NCBI RefSeq assembly: GCF_018691265.1 | Contig: NW_024881316.1 | Coordinates: 24,343,819-24,407,818 of the forward strand | Source of the DNA: Tyto alba | Lineage: Eukaryota > Chordata > Aves > Strigiformes > Tytonidae | Reading direction: 5' to 3' | DNA: 64,000 bases | Shown: piece by piece, positions 37,102-51,030 of the stretch | How the letters are laid out: each line of letters starts with the position of its first letter | Numbering within the stretch: position 1 is the stretch's first letter | The notes under the pieces: generated by a model | What the model saw: the letters and a program-made list of their open reading frames with translations, nothing else | Database searches by the model: none | Told to the model about the DNA's origin: nothing | Translations under genes and position numbers: made by a program

Positions 37102-37149
37102 TTTTAATTATTTAATTTGCTGCTTGAGATGGTTTTTAATTATTTAATT
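37102..37149. repeat. Direct repeat of a 16-bp TAAT-rich unit
   Basis: TTTTAATTATTTAATT occurs exactly twice, at 37102-37117 and 37134-37149 (period 32). Each copy contains ATTA/TAAT homeodomain cores. A GAG-type context precedes both copies, suggesting a small local duplication. Function unknown. Confidence 0.7.
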
Positions 37150-38671
37150 CATGTTTGTTCCTTTATGTTGCTGCATATAATAACCTATGACATTGATCCT
37201 ACAATGACTTCCTTACTGGTGTGCCTCTTCCACTGTGGCTCTGCATAAAGGGTCTATGCATATGATATGGACTTTCCTCACTTTTTCAAAGTAAGAAATA
37301 ATTATCTATATCTGAAATATATTTTAATTCAAGTTTATAGAGATTTTTAACATTCTTATAGGAATAAACTGCAATACACTTGAACTAATCTACAGAGATT
37401 AGTTTAATACAGCAGAACAGAGTGAAAATTTATTGTGAATATGCAAATGTAGTATATTAGCTTGGTAATGATTAGACTATGTTGGATAAGTCATCTATAA
37501 ATAAATATGTAGGCAAATCTGCATAGCCAGCAATTCTACCTCCATGTGGGACTGCCAAAGCAATCTTTTTTTATTTATTATCTTTAAAGCTAGGGTTCTT
37601 TATTTATCCCATTCTTCTTCCTCCCATTTTTTTTTTCTCTTATCTGTAACAGGTTCCATATGCCTTAGAGGAATGAAAACTTTTAAATTACTACCTGATT
37701 CTGAAAATCAGGTATTTATATTGTAATTTATTATGTTCATGCCAGTGATATGTTATGGAAATGGAAGTGTCTGGAAATCAAGGTCCAGCTTTAAAAATGG
37801 ACATGCACAGTCACGTTTTTACTACATACAGGCTTATACCAAGTTTTCACAAGACAAAATCTTCTGAACAGGTTTAAAATTCTAAAATTCTGGTCTGTCA
37901 TTTATTTTGATTTTTATTTTGTAACATACTCTGATTCTGAAAACCAATGAAAAATAGGTTATTTTAATGTTTTTTTGAGCCTTAACTATCTTTAGAATCT
38001 GATCCATACTATTGCAAATACACAATCCTAATTAACAGCCAAATTCCATAACAACACTATAGTTTATACACTGTCGAGTCCTCTGAAAAGTTACCCATCA
38101 AAGATGGAAATATCCCATCCCTATAAAACAAGTTAGTGTTTTCTTACTGTTTAGTCTATATTTTGGCATGGGACACAGCGTAAAGCAGACTAAAATAAGA
38201 AGCATTACATAAGCCTTTAACAAATATCTACATAGGCCTTATCTTTTCATCCTCCTCTGGCAAAATCACTACTGAAGTCTTGGCCAGATTCTCAGACACA
38301 TCACATGCAGTTCATACCATCTGGTAGATTTGGTGTCACAGTTAAGAAAAACTTCCTGGTTGTACCCTAATGTTTACATCACTTGTCCTTCAAAACTTTT
38401 ATGCTTATGTACGCCCAGATGATTTCTTTGTTATTTTGATTTAAATTTAAGTATGTTTTCAGAAAAACATGTGCCCAAAGGATTAGAATTGCATTAATGC
38501 ATCACATTCACTGGAATCCAAACAATTTACATAAAGAGAGACTTTGTCCCTGTGCTTTGACAGAGCTGCCTTGGAACCAGTTTGCACTCGGAAGAGGGAG
38601 TGTCAAGGCAGGTTGAAGGCTTAAGTAAGAAACCAAGCCCATAGTCTAATCTATAGCTGAGCACAGCTGAA

Positions 38672-38725
38672 AATTAACGTTAATTAAACTGCAATTACTT
38701 TATTACAAGATTTGCATGTTAATTG
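38672..38725. promoter_or_regulatory. Candidate homeodomain/POU motif cluster
   Basis: Within 54 bp: the perfect palindrome AATTAACGTTAATT (38672-38685), overlapping TTAATTAA (38680-38687); CAATTA (38692-38697); the octamer ATTTGCAT (38710-38717); and TTAATTG (38719-38725). This resembles the motif content of vertebrate developmental enhancers. AT-rich DNA yields such cores by chance, so this is a hypothesis only. Confidence 0.3.
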
Positions 38726-39718
38726 AAGACAGAAGGGAACAAACACAGAACCGATGTCCAGGATCATTGGATTATCCAGCCATAATGGCCCATGGATACA
38801 AAGCCGACTGACTCTGGGATTACTGCAGCTTCTGTGAACTGGAATGCTGCAACAAATCCTAATGGAGGGAGAAGTAAGAATGTATTCAGAGGCTTTTCTT
38901 CATGGCTGTTACTTGAACTGAAGCTGTAGCAAATTCACATTTAAATAAAACACATTTTTTCATAGGAAAAGGGATTCCTCCTGTGTTATTGACTATCTGT
39001 TAGGCACCACTCAGTTTAGCAAAACTTGCAAGGTAAAAAGAAAGTGTGGTACGTGGGGAAGCCAGACATATATGAGAAGCAGAGCAAATAGACAATATGC
39101 AGGGACTGAGACCACTGGGAATGAAGGTTTTGTGGTTTAAAATGCTGCACAATTTTTAAGAGCTTGAAATCACTTTGGAACACAGATACGTCCATGGAGG
39201 ATAGAGATCAGAAAATTAAGTTTTAAAAAAATAAATAATAGCTTTACAATCTTAAGAATGAAGCTCAGAACACTGTAGCTGTACTAAAAATATTTGATGA
39301 GAGAGACTGCAGAGAGATAATTGGATGGCTGTTTTGCCTTATCTTTTAAATCTAAAACTAAGAATCAGGAGAGACAGTAGGTAATTGCAGAGTTGGGCAA
39401 TCTGGTATCCCCATTAAAAATAAAGGATAAAAACTTGATAATGAGAGGCTTGGTTATTTTGTGAGGTATGGCAGTCCAGCTTCTAGGAGAGTTTGTTGAG
39501 AGAAAGTGAATATTGACTCCAAATGTTAAAGAGAATTGGCAGGGAAAGATCAAAACCATGGTCAAAACTATGATGCTGATAAAATGCAGGAAAAATTTGT
39601 AAGGTCAAAAGTGAAAAAAATCCAGGACTAGGAGACAACAAAACTATATTGTATCCAATGGAAAAAAGTAATAAATGTTTTAGGTCAATATTAAATATTT
39701 TTTGAATTTTTGGGGTCC

Positions 39719-39756
39719 TTTTTTTTTTTTTTTTTCTTGTTTGTTTGTTTGTTTTA
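39719..39756. repeat. T17 run followed by (TTTG)n
   Basis: A homopolymer of 17 T residues followed by about four TTTG units. Simple sequence. Confidence 0.85.
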
Positions 39757-42700
39757 ATTTAATTTCTAACTGTGACAGGCACAGAATGGAGTTATGCTCT
39801 GACAGAAGAAGTGCTCATGACTATGCTTTCTGGAATAGGACAGTTCCACCAGTTTACAAGGAAGACAGACAACTTCATCACAAACTACTATAGGCGAAAA
39901 GAAGAAATCTTAAATAACCTTTGCTGAATACAAGGAAGTGAATATGAGGCCTACTTCAATGTATTATAAGAAGCTGTGAAAGACATCAATTAATACACAG
40001 CATTATAGTTTCATCTCTGATGAGCAGTTCCAGGCAACCCAACAAAGATGGGGTACTACAAACTATAAAATAGTTCAAACCATAGTGTTGACCAGAACCT
40101 AATACATAAATATCACATTAAGTTACTTTCTTCTACCAGCAAAGTGATGCACTGTGGAGGGAAGAGTGCATCTTTATGAGGATCCAGACAGTAATACTGC
40201 CAGATAAGAGGTGACAAAATTTAAAGGATGCATATTTCATGTCTAGAGACAACATTATATGTGAAAGGAAACAGACAACCATCTTGTATTTTGTCCTGAA
40301 CACACATTTGGGGACAAGTACAAGGTGTGTGAAGAATACTTTGGTCACCCATGGAAGGAAACTTTTCAGACTTGATTTTTGAAAAAGTTGTGACAGAACT
40401 TATAGAGTTTTAAGGTCCAGAACTACAGTCACAACTACCATCCTCTGATTGCTAAATCATGCCAGCAATAACTGTGGTAAGATATTGACAGCAGATTTTA
40501 CAAGGTGTAGTGTGCCAAAGTTTAACATATGAACTACTGTGTCACAGTACATGCCAGCATATTCAAATGGATTTAGTACCAAACAGGAATCGCAAAACAA
40601 CTTATGAACCCCCTGGGCTCCCTAGCAGCATCAGTAGTCCAAGCCATACTGTAAATCAGCATACTGAAAGGTATATGAAGCTTATCATCTTCTTCCAGGT
40701 TCCCATGGTGTGACTAATTCTAGTTCGGTTTGACCCCAGGAAGTAAGAAAATGATTCAGGCTGCAATCAAATAAAGGAAGGGAAAGATGTAGAAAGACTG
40801 GATCCTGGAGGGAGGCACACAAATTGCAGGAAGGAAGAGGCTGGAAGTGCCACTGTGACACCAATTTGTGTACACAGGGTTGATGGGAACCTACCTGCAG
40901 CCACGCCACCTTATTTAATTTAGTTTTACAAGCACTGACTCCTCTGACGTTATTATTCTCTATGCAGCACACAAAACAGGAACCACACTGCCCACATATA
41001 CACAGAGAAAAAACACAGGGAAGTCCACACAGAATACAAAGTTCTGAGACCTGACCCTTATACGGGAAAAGAACTGGATGTGAACAAAACCTCATTTTCT
41101 TAATTGTGATGGAAGACAATGTTTTCAGAGGAACAGATATGAGATAAGCCAATGGCTACACAATAAATACAGTAGGAACCCAGCTCAAACAGTAACATTT
41201 TCAGAAGTGCCTATGTGAATATAATATACAAAAAATCCCAGATCAGCCCTAAGTGTTTGCTTTACCAATACTAAGCATGTAGAGCATCAGGAATGTACCA
41301 ATTATGTCTCAAAAACTACTATAGCCACTCTTGCTCCACACTGCACTCCAGCTAGTAAATATGTTTCAGCAAGGCTGGTGCATACTGCCTTCTTACATCT
41401 GTCATTCTGCCAACCCTGGAGCTGGTTCAGTCATCACTAGTTTGAACACTCCAGTATGCTGCACAAGCAGGCACCTAACTTGCTTTCAGGACAAAATTTG
41501 CATTTTCAAAATGGTTGTATTTTTTCTTTAAGAATTACTGGGACAGACTTTCTCATACCTGTGTCACATAAGAAACTGCAAAAAATTGTATTCGAGTGAA
41601 CTAGTAAATGTATCTATACTTTCACAAGAAAATGATATTCTGTTATCATGAAAAATGATATGTCATTCTCCCATGTTGATCCATTATTGAGAAAGAATCT
41701 TATTCCTACGTATTGCCCAATGTAGCCATTAGATTTTGGAACACATTTAATGGAAAATATAATAGTAGAGTACAGTGATCACAATGATTATAATCTTAGA
41801 AAAGGATTTGCAAGCTATCTCCAATCTCTAGGCCACCAAACACCAACCTAACATGACACTAATTGAGCAAAACCTTCAGTAGTCAACAACATCAGAAGCC
41901 CTTCATTGCTAGGCAATTTGTAGAACAGGGCAGTGTTACACCACAGAAATAGTACACTACACATACATTCCAACAGACCCAAATGGAGTATGTCGTAACT
42001 GAATGCTGATTATCAAGTAAGATACCATAAGACAGATAGCAAGAAATAGTCACATGCTAAATGGATTGAATACCTTGATAATTTTAAACAGAGATAAAAT
42101 ATTTTTTTATTAATTTCACTGATGTGTTTTGACTTTAAGGGTCTTTCTCATTACTGCATTGGTGGTGAGAGAAAATAGGTAAGTAATTTAAGTCAGAGTC
42201 ACTCAGCACATTGGGACGTGTCTTTTCTGCATCAGTGAGTATCTGACTTTGTAAAATGCAAGTCTTCAGACTCTTCAGTCTTTGTGGAAACTGCCACAGA
42301 AATCTAAATTACTAGTTTGAAGAGAATTCACATATCTTTTATTTTGTGGCAATGAAATTGCTGTAAGGAAGGCATGATATGTCCTTCAAACCCATCAGAT
42401 GACTGTTAGATACTTCTGCATTGTCCTGATTCTGAAGACCAATCTCCAGACTAGCATAAAAGAGCACTTGCTATTTCAATGCATCTTCTACTTCTTAAGT
42501 TTCTGTTAAGAATCAGTATTTCCTTTCTCTCTGCTCACTCTATACATGCTAGCATATAAATATATGTGTATATACATTTGCTTTAACTTTGAAAAGTTTT
42601 AATGACTCTTTTTAGAATAAGAGAATACTAGTTTAGGAACTGTTAATTCTGGTGCTATGAGCAAAGATTTGGCTCCTGAGGATATTGATCTGGGACTCTT

Positions 42701-42929
42701 AACACTGACTTGAGATCCAGGACTATGAACTTTACAGTAAGTACAAATGCTACAATCTCTAGACTCCCGCTAAGTTGTACTTTTTTTATTTTTCAAAAAA
42801 TGTTTCTCAGGAAGAGGAGGAAGGAACTTTTTCTAATGTGTCTGAACATACTGCTTGTGCAAAGATACTGGCTTAAGGGTACCGAAGGACACGAGTCCAG
42901 ACAAAGGCAAGTGTTTGATACATGTTACC

Positions 42930-43050
42930 TGCTCAGGGCTTTGAGCAACCTGATCTAGTGAAAGATGTCCTTGCCTGTGGCAGGGAGGTTGAACTAGATG
43001 ATCTTTAGAAGGTCTCTTCCTATCCAAACCATTCTATCATTCTATGATTC
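42930..43050 (+). mobile_element. CR1 3'-terminal fragment
   Basis: GGGAGGTTGAACTAGATGAT followed by CTTTAGAAGGTCTCTTCC, then AACCATTCTATCATTCTATG, is a plus-strand CR1 3' end with two copies of the terminal ATTCTAT-type repeat. About 50 bp of ORF2-tail sequence precedes it (GAGCAACCTGATCTAGTG). 5'-truncated. A 64-codon minus frame here is an antisense artefact. Confidence 0.9.
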
Positions 43051-46000
43051 AGTGATTTGTGAGAAAAGATCTTTCCAATACCGCAGGAGTTCATTTCCCA
43101 AATCTACCTTGGCCTCTTAGTCCATGTTAAGCTTGAATTTGCACTCACTTCCTTCAATTGTATTTTAGGATGAAAAGGACATTCTATTTCACATTAGTCT
43201 TTACAGTTTACCATTTTGCTTATGATATGATATGCAAAAAGACATGCTCATTCTTCATTAAGTACCCTAAACTGAAAATTAACTTCTGTCTAAAAGCATA
43301 TCTCCTGAGGCCTCACAACTCCTTTATTCTTGTCCTCGTCTACAAAAATATAAGCAATCTAATACAAACAGCTATTAACAGCTTCTCTTGCTTTTACCTA
43401 GAACTTTCTTGAAGTTGATGGCATGCTATTTGAGTGCACCTGCTAACATATTATATTATATTATAGAAAGGACCTTGTTTGAAGTGGCAATCAAATGAAA
43501 CTCTAGCTATTTTCTGTTGAAAGGGCATTTTCATTCATCTTCTATCCATCCTTCTGGAAGAAATGAAATATTCAAGAACGGGCAAAGAAGGAGCTTATCT
43601 GAGACAAGTATAGTATAACAAAACAGCTAAAAGAGTTCAGGACTTTAATCAGCTGTAAAAGACTTCAGTTATCTCTTTTCACTGTGGTAGTATCTGGGGA
43701 GTAGAACAGAATTAGACCATAGACAGAAAGAAAAACACAGAGACAAAGGATATGTCTAAATGCCCAGATAAGACAGGATTAAAACTTTTTCCATTTAGTA
43801 TCTCCTGACATCCCACAGTTTTTTGCACACAAATTCATACGTAGGTACAGAGACTGACTCAGATCCAGAGGTCTCTGGAAAGTAAGAACTTGAGAACACT
43901 TGGCACCCCATCACATATTCCTCTTTGTAAATAGATGGATCAAGCACAGGCAAAGTCAGCAGCTTTTCTGCCAGCAGCTACTCTTTTCTGCCAGTAGCTA
44001 CTCAAAATTGGCTCTTCACAGCCACAATGGTGGTTCTCTAGCACAATAAGAGCAGAGTCAGTGTTTGCATTCAAAGACTTACGATAAAGAGGGAGAAGGT
44101 ATATGAAGCTGGAAACACATGCTCACGTATGAGTGGCAGGACTATTATACATGGTGCACATCTCTTCCCACCCCTCTGCTGCTGATCCCCACAACTTTTG
44201 TTTCTGAACAAAGTGAATTTTCTTACAGGAAAAAAATATATGAAAAATGGTTTTCATGTTATCTTGCTCACTGTTTAAATTATCTGACAAATGGCTTAAT
44301 GAACAATTTGTAATGGTAGGTAGTCTTCATTATCCTACAGTGTTCACCATTTCAGAGATTTTATTTTAAAAGCGACATTTGATTCTGTTATCAGTAAGAT
44401 AAGTAATGTAACGGCTGCTCTCTTTGTGTTACCCTCATGACACACCTTGGCTTGAGTTTTATAGGCTTATGGGAATAAAGAAAAATGAAGAAAAGTTCAG
44501 TGTCTATCTGTATTATTTCAGAAGTCTTGCTGTTGTATGCTCTCTATCTTGCCTTTCTTTTGACAGAGCTGGAATAAGCTATCATACCAGATAAGGCAAA
44601 ACTGTCTCAGATTTTGTTTACTACTTAGAGTACAACTTGTGTGAATATTACAGTTTGGGAACTGTTTAATTCTAATTAAGGATGATATTTACACATTCCT
44701 TTCTGAGGTAGAACTCATAACGAACACACTGAAGACAACAGCATCTGCTAAATTCAGGAAGACCTTTAGTAGGAACTAAAACTTTTAATATTCATGAAGG
44801 AATATGTATTTTCCTGTGATGTCAGAAAATAAACTCCCTTCTTTAGCAGAGCTGGCCTGCAGGTAGGGGGAGATACATGTATGCCAATGAATTACACATC
44901 CTGCATCTGCAGCAGTAAACATGCCTGAGAAGTATTGCAAAGAGGTAACTTAGGTCATATTTCATGCCTCATGACTTAATTGAAGGCCTGTTCTTCATTC
45001 TACCCTAATCTTACATCTATTTCCATGGAGATGCAAGTTTTGAATGAATTCATCCCTGAATGACTTCCACTCCTTTGTTATTAAGCAAGTGTGCAGCATG
45101 CAAGACAACCACCCCAGAGAAATTCTGCACATTCACATTACTGCAATGATTATGAGCCTTTCTTGATGTTTTGTAAGCTGCACTTTCAGGTGAGTCAACA
45201 GGGAGTATCCTTAAATGGATAGCCATGCCCATAAACAAGAGCCTTGACTTATAGACTTCATAGTCCATATGGGGTGTGCCATCTCTGAGGACAGTCTAAG
45301 AAAGTTCAGAGGAGATGAATAAAAAATGTAATTCTAGTGAAAACCCTTTTAAATTATTATTTCTTTGTTCTGCAGTCAAACCTTCCCTGCAACTGTGTCA
45401 GTGTCATTATTATGGACCTGTTCTTGACTTTTCCCGTCCTTACAGCTAAATATTTTGCATTAAAGAGAGCTCCAGGCCCCACTTTCTGACATGAATATAG
45501 AAATCTCTTGGGTCATTTCAGGGTAGATTCAGAGAAGAAATTTTAAAGAAGAATTGATCAACTCCACTTTGATATAGTTTGCATTTCCTTAGTAGTTTAT
45601 CTTGCAGATCTGTCATTTTTTGAGATTTGAACCAGGTGTTTTTAAGAGCAATACTGTGATTCAATATAAATCAGTGCAGCACTTTATAAAAAGATCACAG
45701 GTGAAAATTTAACAGCATATACTGAATCTGCATTCAGAAACATGAAGATGACATTACAGAGCATGCAAAATTTCCCAAACAAAAGTGATAAAATGAAGTG
45801 AGTCATATTTTCTTTAGGGTTGAAATATGCACAACAGAGAAGAAAGCAAGAAGGTAACTAGGTTAGCTGTAATTCAAAGAGGAACATATGAACTAAAAGC
45901 TAGATCAGTGAAGCTCTGGTCTCTGCTTCCTCCTCAACATCCATACTGGAAATTGATCAAATTGAAACAGGTGCAGGTACTGCTGCAAGTGGAAGGAATG

Positions 46001-48547
46001 CACAAGAAGTCCTCATTTCACCATTTGTAGTCAATTACCTGAGACAAAACAGATGTCTTAGGCCTAAAATTTGCCCATTGGCCCTACTGAATCCTTCGAT
46101 GTATTGGTCAGACTCAGCAGTTGATAGCTCTAAGACTTCTTAGTTTTAGTCCTATAAAACCATCTCACTACTACACGTTTGACAGCTATACCTAGAAAAT
46201 ACCGAGTAGGATTTCAGTTGTGGGTAGTAAATGATTACAACTTCACACAAAATAACAACATTAGCAGCAATAAAATAATAGTTATGGATTATAGCTGTGA
46301 GTAATGACTTCAGTGCAGGTGATCCTGACTTACACAACGGTACAGCAAATCTTTTGTAAGGGACAGGAGATTTCTGTCCGTTCTCATATCACTGAAATGA
46401 AGGAATATCACTCTTGGTGAAGGCTAATGTATTTGTTCTGAAATAAAACTAGTGGGATAAGAAGCAGCTTCCTCCAGATACAGTGATCATCAATAATATG
46501 TGATATTCGTAAACAATGCCTAGCAAACTTTGTAAAATAGCTGCACATTTAGGTATAATAAAATACTTTGTGTTCACCATTGTGTCTTTTTTTCCCTGCA
46601 TGCTGTTTATGAGAGATTATGAAGGGTTAACTACACAGTTAGGAGTCAAGGAGATGCAGGGAAATGTAACCAGCTGTTGAATGAAGCATTGAGACATGAG
46701 CAGAACCATTTCTTGAGGCAGTTTCCCTGTCTAAAACAACAGGAATCATCATCTACTGGATATTCATTTTTAAAAGCAGACCTTTGAAGTTACTTCAAAG
46801 ACATCGGGTGATTAAAACAGATAGAGGAAGCAAAGAGAGAGGCTGACCCTGTGACACAGGAGAGGCTGGGACACTGGGAGGGATGGGCTGGAGGTTGCAG
46901 ACCGCAGCCTGGCCAGCCGACCTGCTCTCCAACTAATACCATGGACTAACACAACAGCCTCCCTCAAGGACTGCACTGTTGACTGTTTTCAGGCAATCAG
47001 TACATGCTGGTTTGTTTCATAGAGAAAAATGTTCTTAACTGCTGATGGTGTCCCCCTTGTGAGAGTGGCATCCCCTGGCTTGCCCTGCTCTGAGGCCATG
47101 GGGTGACAGAAGGATCCTGAGGCTCTCAGGAGTAGTAGCAGAGTGAATCAGACTTAGGAAAAGTTTCTTATCTACAGGAACTGTATCTGGGCCTAACAGT
47201 GAGCTTTCTGTGAGGGTATATTGATAAAACTCTAGCTGAGAGCAAAAATATTCCCTGGGGTAAGTGCACAACATAACCTTCACATTCCCTAAACCTTATT
47301 CTAAGACATCTTTCCACACAATATTCTTAACATAGAGTGGAAAGAGAGCAATCATTTCCTCCTATCTCAGAAAACAAAGTTTAATGCAGCTGCAGTATCG
47401 CAGCTGGCAATTACAGAAACATTAGAGATACAATTAAAGGAATTTTCTGAAGGTTTTATCCATTATCTGACAAACTCATGAAAAATCTCATTATTAGCAT
47501 AGCTGGCATTAGCAAGCTACACTTCTGAAAAAAACAGTGCTTAGATATTTTTACTGCCAAAATTGGTACTCTGTTGTGGCTGGAATATCAATAAGGTGGA
47601 AAAAGCCTTTCAGAGCATCTAAAACTAAATCTAAATTAATTTCATTTAACTGACGTGTCAACTAACTTATTTAATTAAAGGACCATCTACTATTTGGAGA
47701 GAAAAAGAAAGGACTATCTCATGTAGTTCCAGCACAAAGCTATTAATTTCCAACCCAGAACAACAGTGTAAACTTTAAGTACTCATCTATTATTCGATTT
47801 TCCTCATTTTCCTTCATTTTGTGTCTGACTGCATAGAGGGTTTTGTTTTTTTTTTTTAGGGGGAGGGGGATGCCAACAAACATTTTATGGAACATCTTTG
47901 ATGTTCTGTGGAGCAACAGTAGTTCACAGATCCCAGGCTGAATAACACTAAACTAAATCAGGAGACATCAAATCTATCAAAATAAGACCCCAGAGCAAAC
48001 TTTGTACCCACAGAGATGGTTCACATAGGCACAGTCTGCAGAAGATAAAATGAAGTTATAAAATGCACAGTGCAGCTTACACGTTAAACCCAAAGGTTAC
48101 CATAAAAAAATACTGTGCATCCCTTGAGGATATTCTATCAAGGAAGACAGATTGCCACGAGAAGTATAGTGACAACTCCATGTGCAGCAGCAGGTACAGC
48201 TTCAGGCTTCACGCAGGATGGGGAGAACTAAGGTTTCCCTCTCTCCCGCCCTGCATAACACCTTTCTGCCTCATGTGTCACATGCTAGGGACGTGACCAA
48301 AGCTGGGGGATGCAGGCAGCAGTGGGAATGGGACACACCACACTGGGATGCTACACAAAAGTGCAACTCCTCGAGCTTCAGCAGAGTCACGAGAATGCTG
48401 GAGGGCCATGTAGCAACCAGCTGTTTGAAAGCGCCCAAAATCACAACGCAGTGGAAACGAAGTGGGATCACAGGAGACAGGCCTAAGTGCTGGTAGGCAG
48501 GTGGAAAGGCAGCGACTTTAGCCTGCCTGGTAAACTAGGCTTACAGG
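43051..48547. other. Gene-free DNA
   Basis: No supported gene or transposon. It contains a 20-bp tandem duplication at 43964-44003 and a short T run at 47846-47857. GC-richer pockets at about 46845-46935 and 48180-48490 have no recognised identity. Confidence 0.5.
43964..44003. repeat. 20-bp tandem duplication
   Basis: TTTTCTGCCAGCAGCTACTC (43964-43983) is immediately repeated with one change (CAG to TAG at the middle) at 43984-44003. This is likely a recent slippage duplication. Confidence 0.9.
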
Positions 48548-48815
48548 ATGATTCAGGCTGGAGGGGACCTCAGGAGGTCCCCAGCCCAACCTCCTGACAA
48601 AAGTAGGGCCACTTGTGGTGTCAGGGCTTTGTCCAGTTGGGTTTTGGAACCCCCCAAAGATTAGATGGCACAACCTCTCTGGGCAACCTGCTCTTCAACT
48701 AGGCTGTCCTTTTGGAGAGAAAGTTTCTCCTTAGGTCTAGTATGAACCTCTCCTGTTTCAGTTTATATCCTTTGTCCCTTGTCCTCCTTAGTTCACACAT
48801 GTTGCTGTGTATCTA
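48548..48815 (-). mobile_element. CR1 3' end, moderately diverged
   Basis: On plus, TTCAGGCTGGAGGGGACCTC, then TTGTCCAGTTGGGTTTTGGA, ACAACCTCTCTGGGCAACCT and TTTGTCCCTTGTCCTCCT follow a minus-strand CR1 3' end in order. The subfamily appears to differ from the 6688 and 23006 copies ('TTGTCCAGTTGGG' variant). It is 5'-truncated at about 48815. No intact ORF2. Confidence 0.78.
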
Positions 48816-49456
48816 CTAACCAGCAGTAACACTGTTCTCCTTTGGAAAACAAAATGAGGAAGATTTGATAGTAACACTCATGCTAAATCTTCCTTCACTA
48901 ATTTGCATGGTTAATAACTACTTTGTATTATTTAACTTGTTCCACAGGGCAATGATGCCAGAGCTGGGAAGGAAATCTGCTTTCCATCTCTGACTGTTTT
49001 TCTGAGATTTAGAGAGAAGTTTCCAGTTCTAAACCAAAGATGAAAAGTGTAATCTTTCTAGTAAAATAAATTTCAAAATTATATTTACAAAGTCGTTCTG
49101 GTCAATCGTGCTTGGCTGTTGTCTATGTTCACCGTGTTGTACATGCAGTCTTATTTGAAAGACAGTGTTCATTTTGAACTAGATGGGCTGGAATTTCTTC
49201 TTTCAGAATGACCAAATACAGTGGTCAAGCTGCTTTGGAAAATTTTTCTAAATCTTTTCAAGATAAAAAATTCACAGAAATAGTTCACCCTGGAGGGGCA
49301 AAATGAAAATGAGAAATTAGATTAAAAAGCTTTTATTTCAGGTCATTGCTATCTCCTTCCAAAAAAATTTCAGCTAAAAATCCTTGACTAACTATAGTCT
49401 GTGCAGTTCGTATTCAGTCCAGTTATGAGCTTTTTTTCCTTTAAGGAGTGATTAGA

Positions 49457-49474
49457 TTTTTTTTTTTTTTTTTT
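49457..49474. repeat. T18 run
   Basis: Homopolymer T run with no associated retroposon recognised. Confidence 0.85.
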
Positions 49475-50638
49475 AATTAACAAGATTCAAGTTAAGAAGA
49501 TTCACTTATGCAATGATGTATTGATAAAGTTACAGGTGCATGGGAGTAGTTTTGTGGCATGATAAAAAATTACCAATAGTAAAACTGATAAATAAAAGAC
49601 AAAACCAGTTTGGTTTTGAGTATTTCTAGTCCCATAGAGCTACTCAGTTCAAAGTGCTTTAAAGAGTGTTATAATCAGAGAGGTGCTTAAGACTTTATAA
49701 AAATCTCTCTCTTCCAAAGGATATCTGACTTGTTGTCTTAAAATGCATCCCCAGGCTTCTGCTGCTTCAGTGAACCCTGAGTACAATATGTAGATCTACA
49801 ACCAAAATAAATTTGCTACAAAGAAGGAAAAAGAAAGTAAATTTTCTGATTTTGAAATAACCTCCAGGCTGATGGTCACGTTTATTGGTGCTAGCCCAGC
49901 TCCGTGAGAGTGTGTAGCACATCCTTGTGTAGTCAAGCTTAGCCTCTGGCTCACAGCAGGTATTTCAATAGCTTGTTCAATTAGTTCAGCCACTCCCTCA
50001 GCACAGGTCCACAAAGCTCTCCTTAAAACATTGGGAGCTACTGGCAAAGTCTTGGTGATTAATTTTACATCGTTTGTGCAGGCATCAGGGAAGAGATGGG
50101 CTGTGGCTTCCAGGGGCTGGAGGTGCCGTGGTCCCTGGGGAGGGTTACCAGCCTCAGCCCCCATGCCCTGTCTCGCGGTGAGACGTCTTCATCCAAGCAC
50201 AGCCCAGCCCTCCTCAGTGCTCAGGTCTCAGTCTCTTCACCTGTTACTAACAAGGGTACCTTAAACTTCACCCACCTGGGAGCCATTCCATAAAGGAATC
50301 TGCCTCTGTCTGTGGCCAGCAAGAGAACACGTGGCTGATGGAGGACTGTGGTGAAACCCTTCCTGATTCTACAGAAGGTGTGTATATCCTCCACCATCCT
50401 CTCTGGGTGGTTTGTCCAGGAGCCCCCGTTATCCTGCTCACTTCCATGGGAAGCACCAGCAGCCTGCCTCCTCCCTACAGCATGACATTTGCTTTGTTGT
50501 CCGTGCCATGAGGAGAAGCAGCCACATAGACCCCTAGCATTTGTCAGATCATTTTCCCATCTTGGCAGAAAACTATGAGGAAAAAAATATCAAATAGCAG
50601 AATGGAATTAATCCTACAAATGTAAAGCAATGTTGCTT

Positions 50639-50655
50639 AAAAAAAAAAAAAAAAA
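50639..50655. repeat. A17 run
   Basis: Homopolymer A run, no associated retroposon recognised. Confidence 0.85.
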
Positions 50656-51008
50656 CAAACACAGACTTACCCTTTTATTGCCACAGTAGATTTCTTAAAG
50701 CAAAATCAAACATGCTAATTTAAGAGCATCACTGAAACTAATACAATGATTGCAGAACAAGTCACGTACAAACCTTCTTTGTCAAAATTTCAAAAAGTCA
50801 AAGATATTTATTCAGAGCTGTGCTGCTACAAGTGCTGTAAATTACAAATTAAAATAAGAAAATTAAAAATTGGATATATTAAGTGTTGGTTTAGGTTCTC
50901 TTACTGGATAGACAGAAAGGAAATGACCCTGCGGCAGCCAGCTGTACAATGGCAGCAGGGGATGTATTGTGACTTGTCCCTGTCAGTTGCAGAGAAGTAA
51001 ATGAAAGA

Positions 51009-51030
51009 TTTTTTTTTTTTTTTTTTTTTT
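51009..51030. repeat. T22 run
   Basis: Homopolymer T run, no associated retroposon recognised. Confidence 0.85.

Larger units (their letters stand above)
31418..42929. other. Long unique-looking gene-free stretch
   Basis: More than 11 kb without a recognised transposon or exon. It begins with a C run (about 31424-31434). Frames are short and unrecognised; the longest is 40685-41152 (minus, 155 codons, Cys-rich, no known domain). Notable motifs within it: an AT-rich direct repeat at 37102-37149 and a homeodomain/octamer-like cluster at 38672-38725. Confidence 0.5.

Noticed and set aside
40685..41152. 155-codon minus frame, the longest outside recognised repeats
   Set aside because: Cys-rich but no known domain or recognisable homology, and no splice or promoter context. 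Could be random; a protein search would decide.
49796..50164. 122-codon minus frame
   Set aside because: Unrecognised, in a slightly GC-rich pocket where stops are rarer; no supporting signal.
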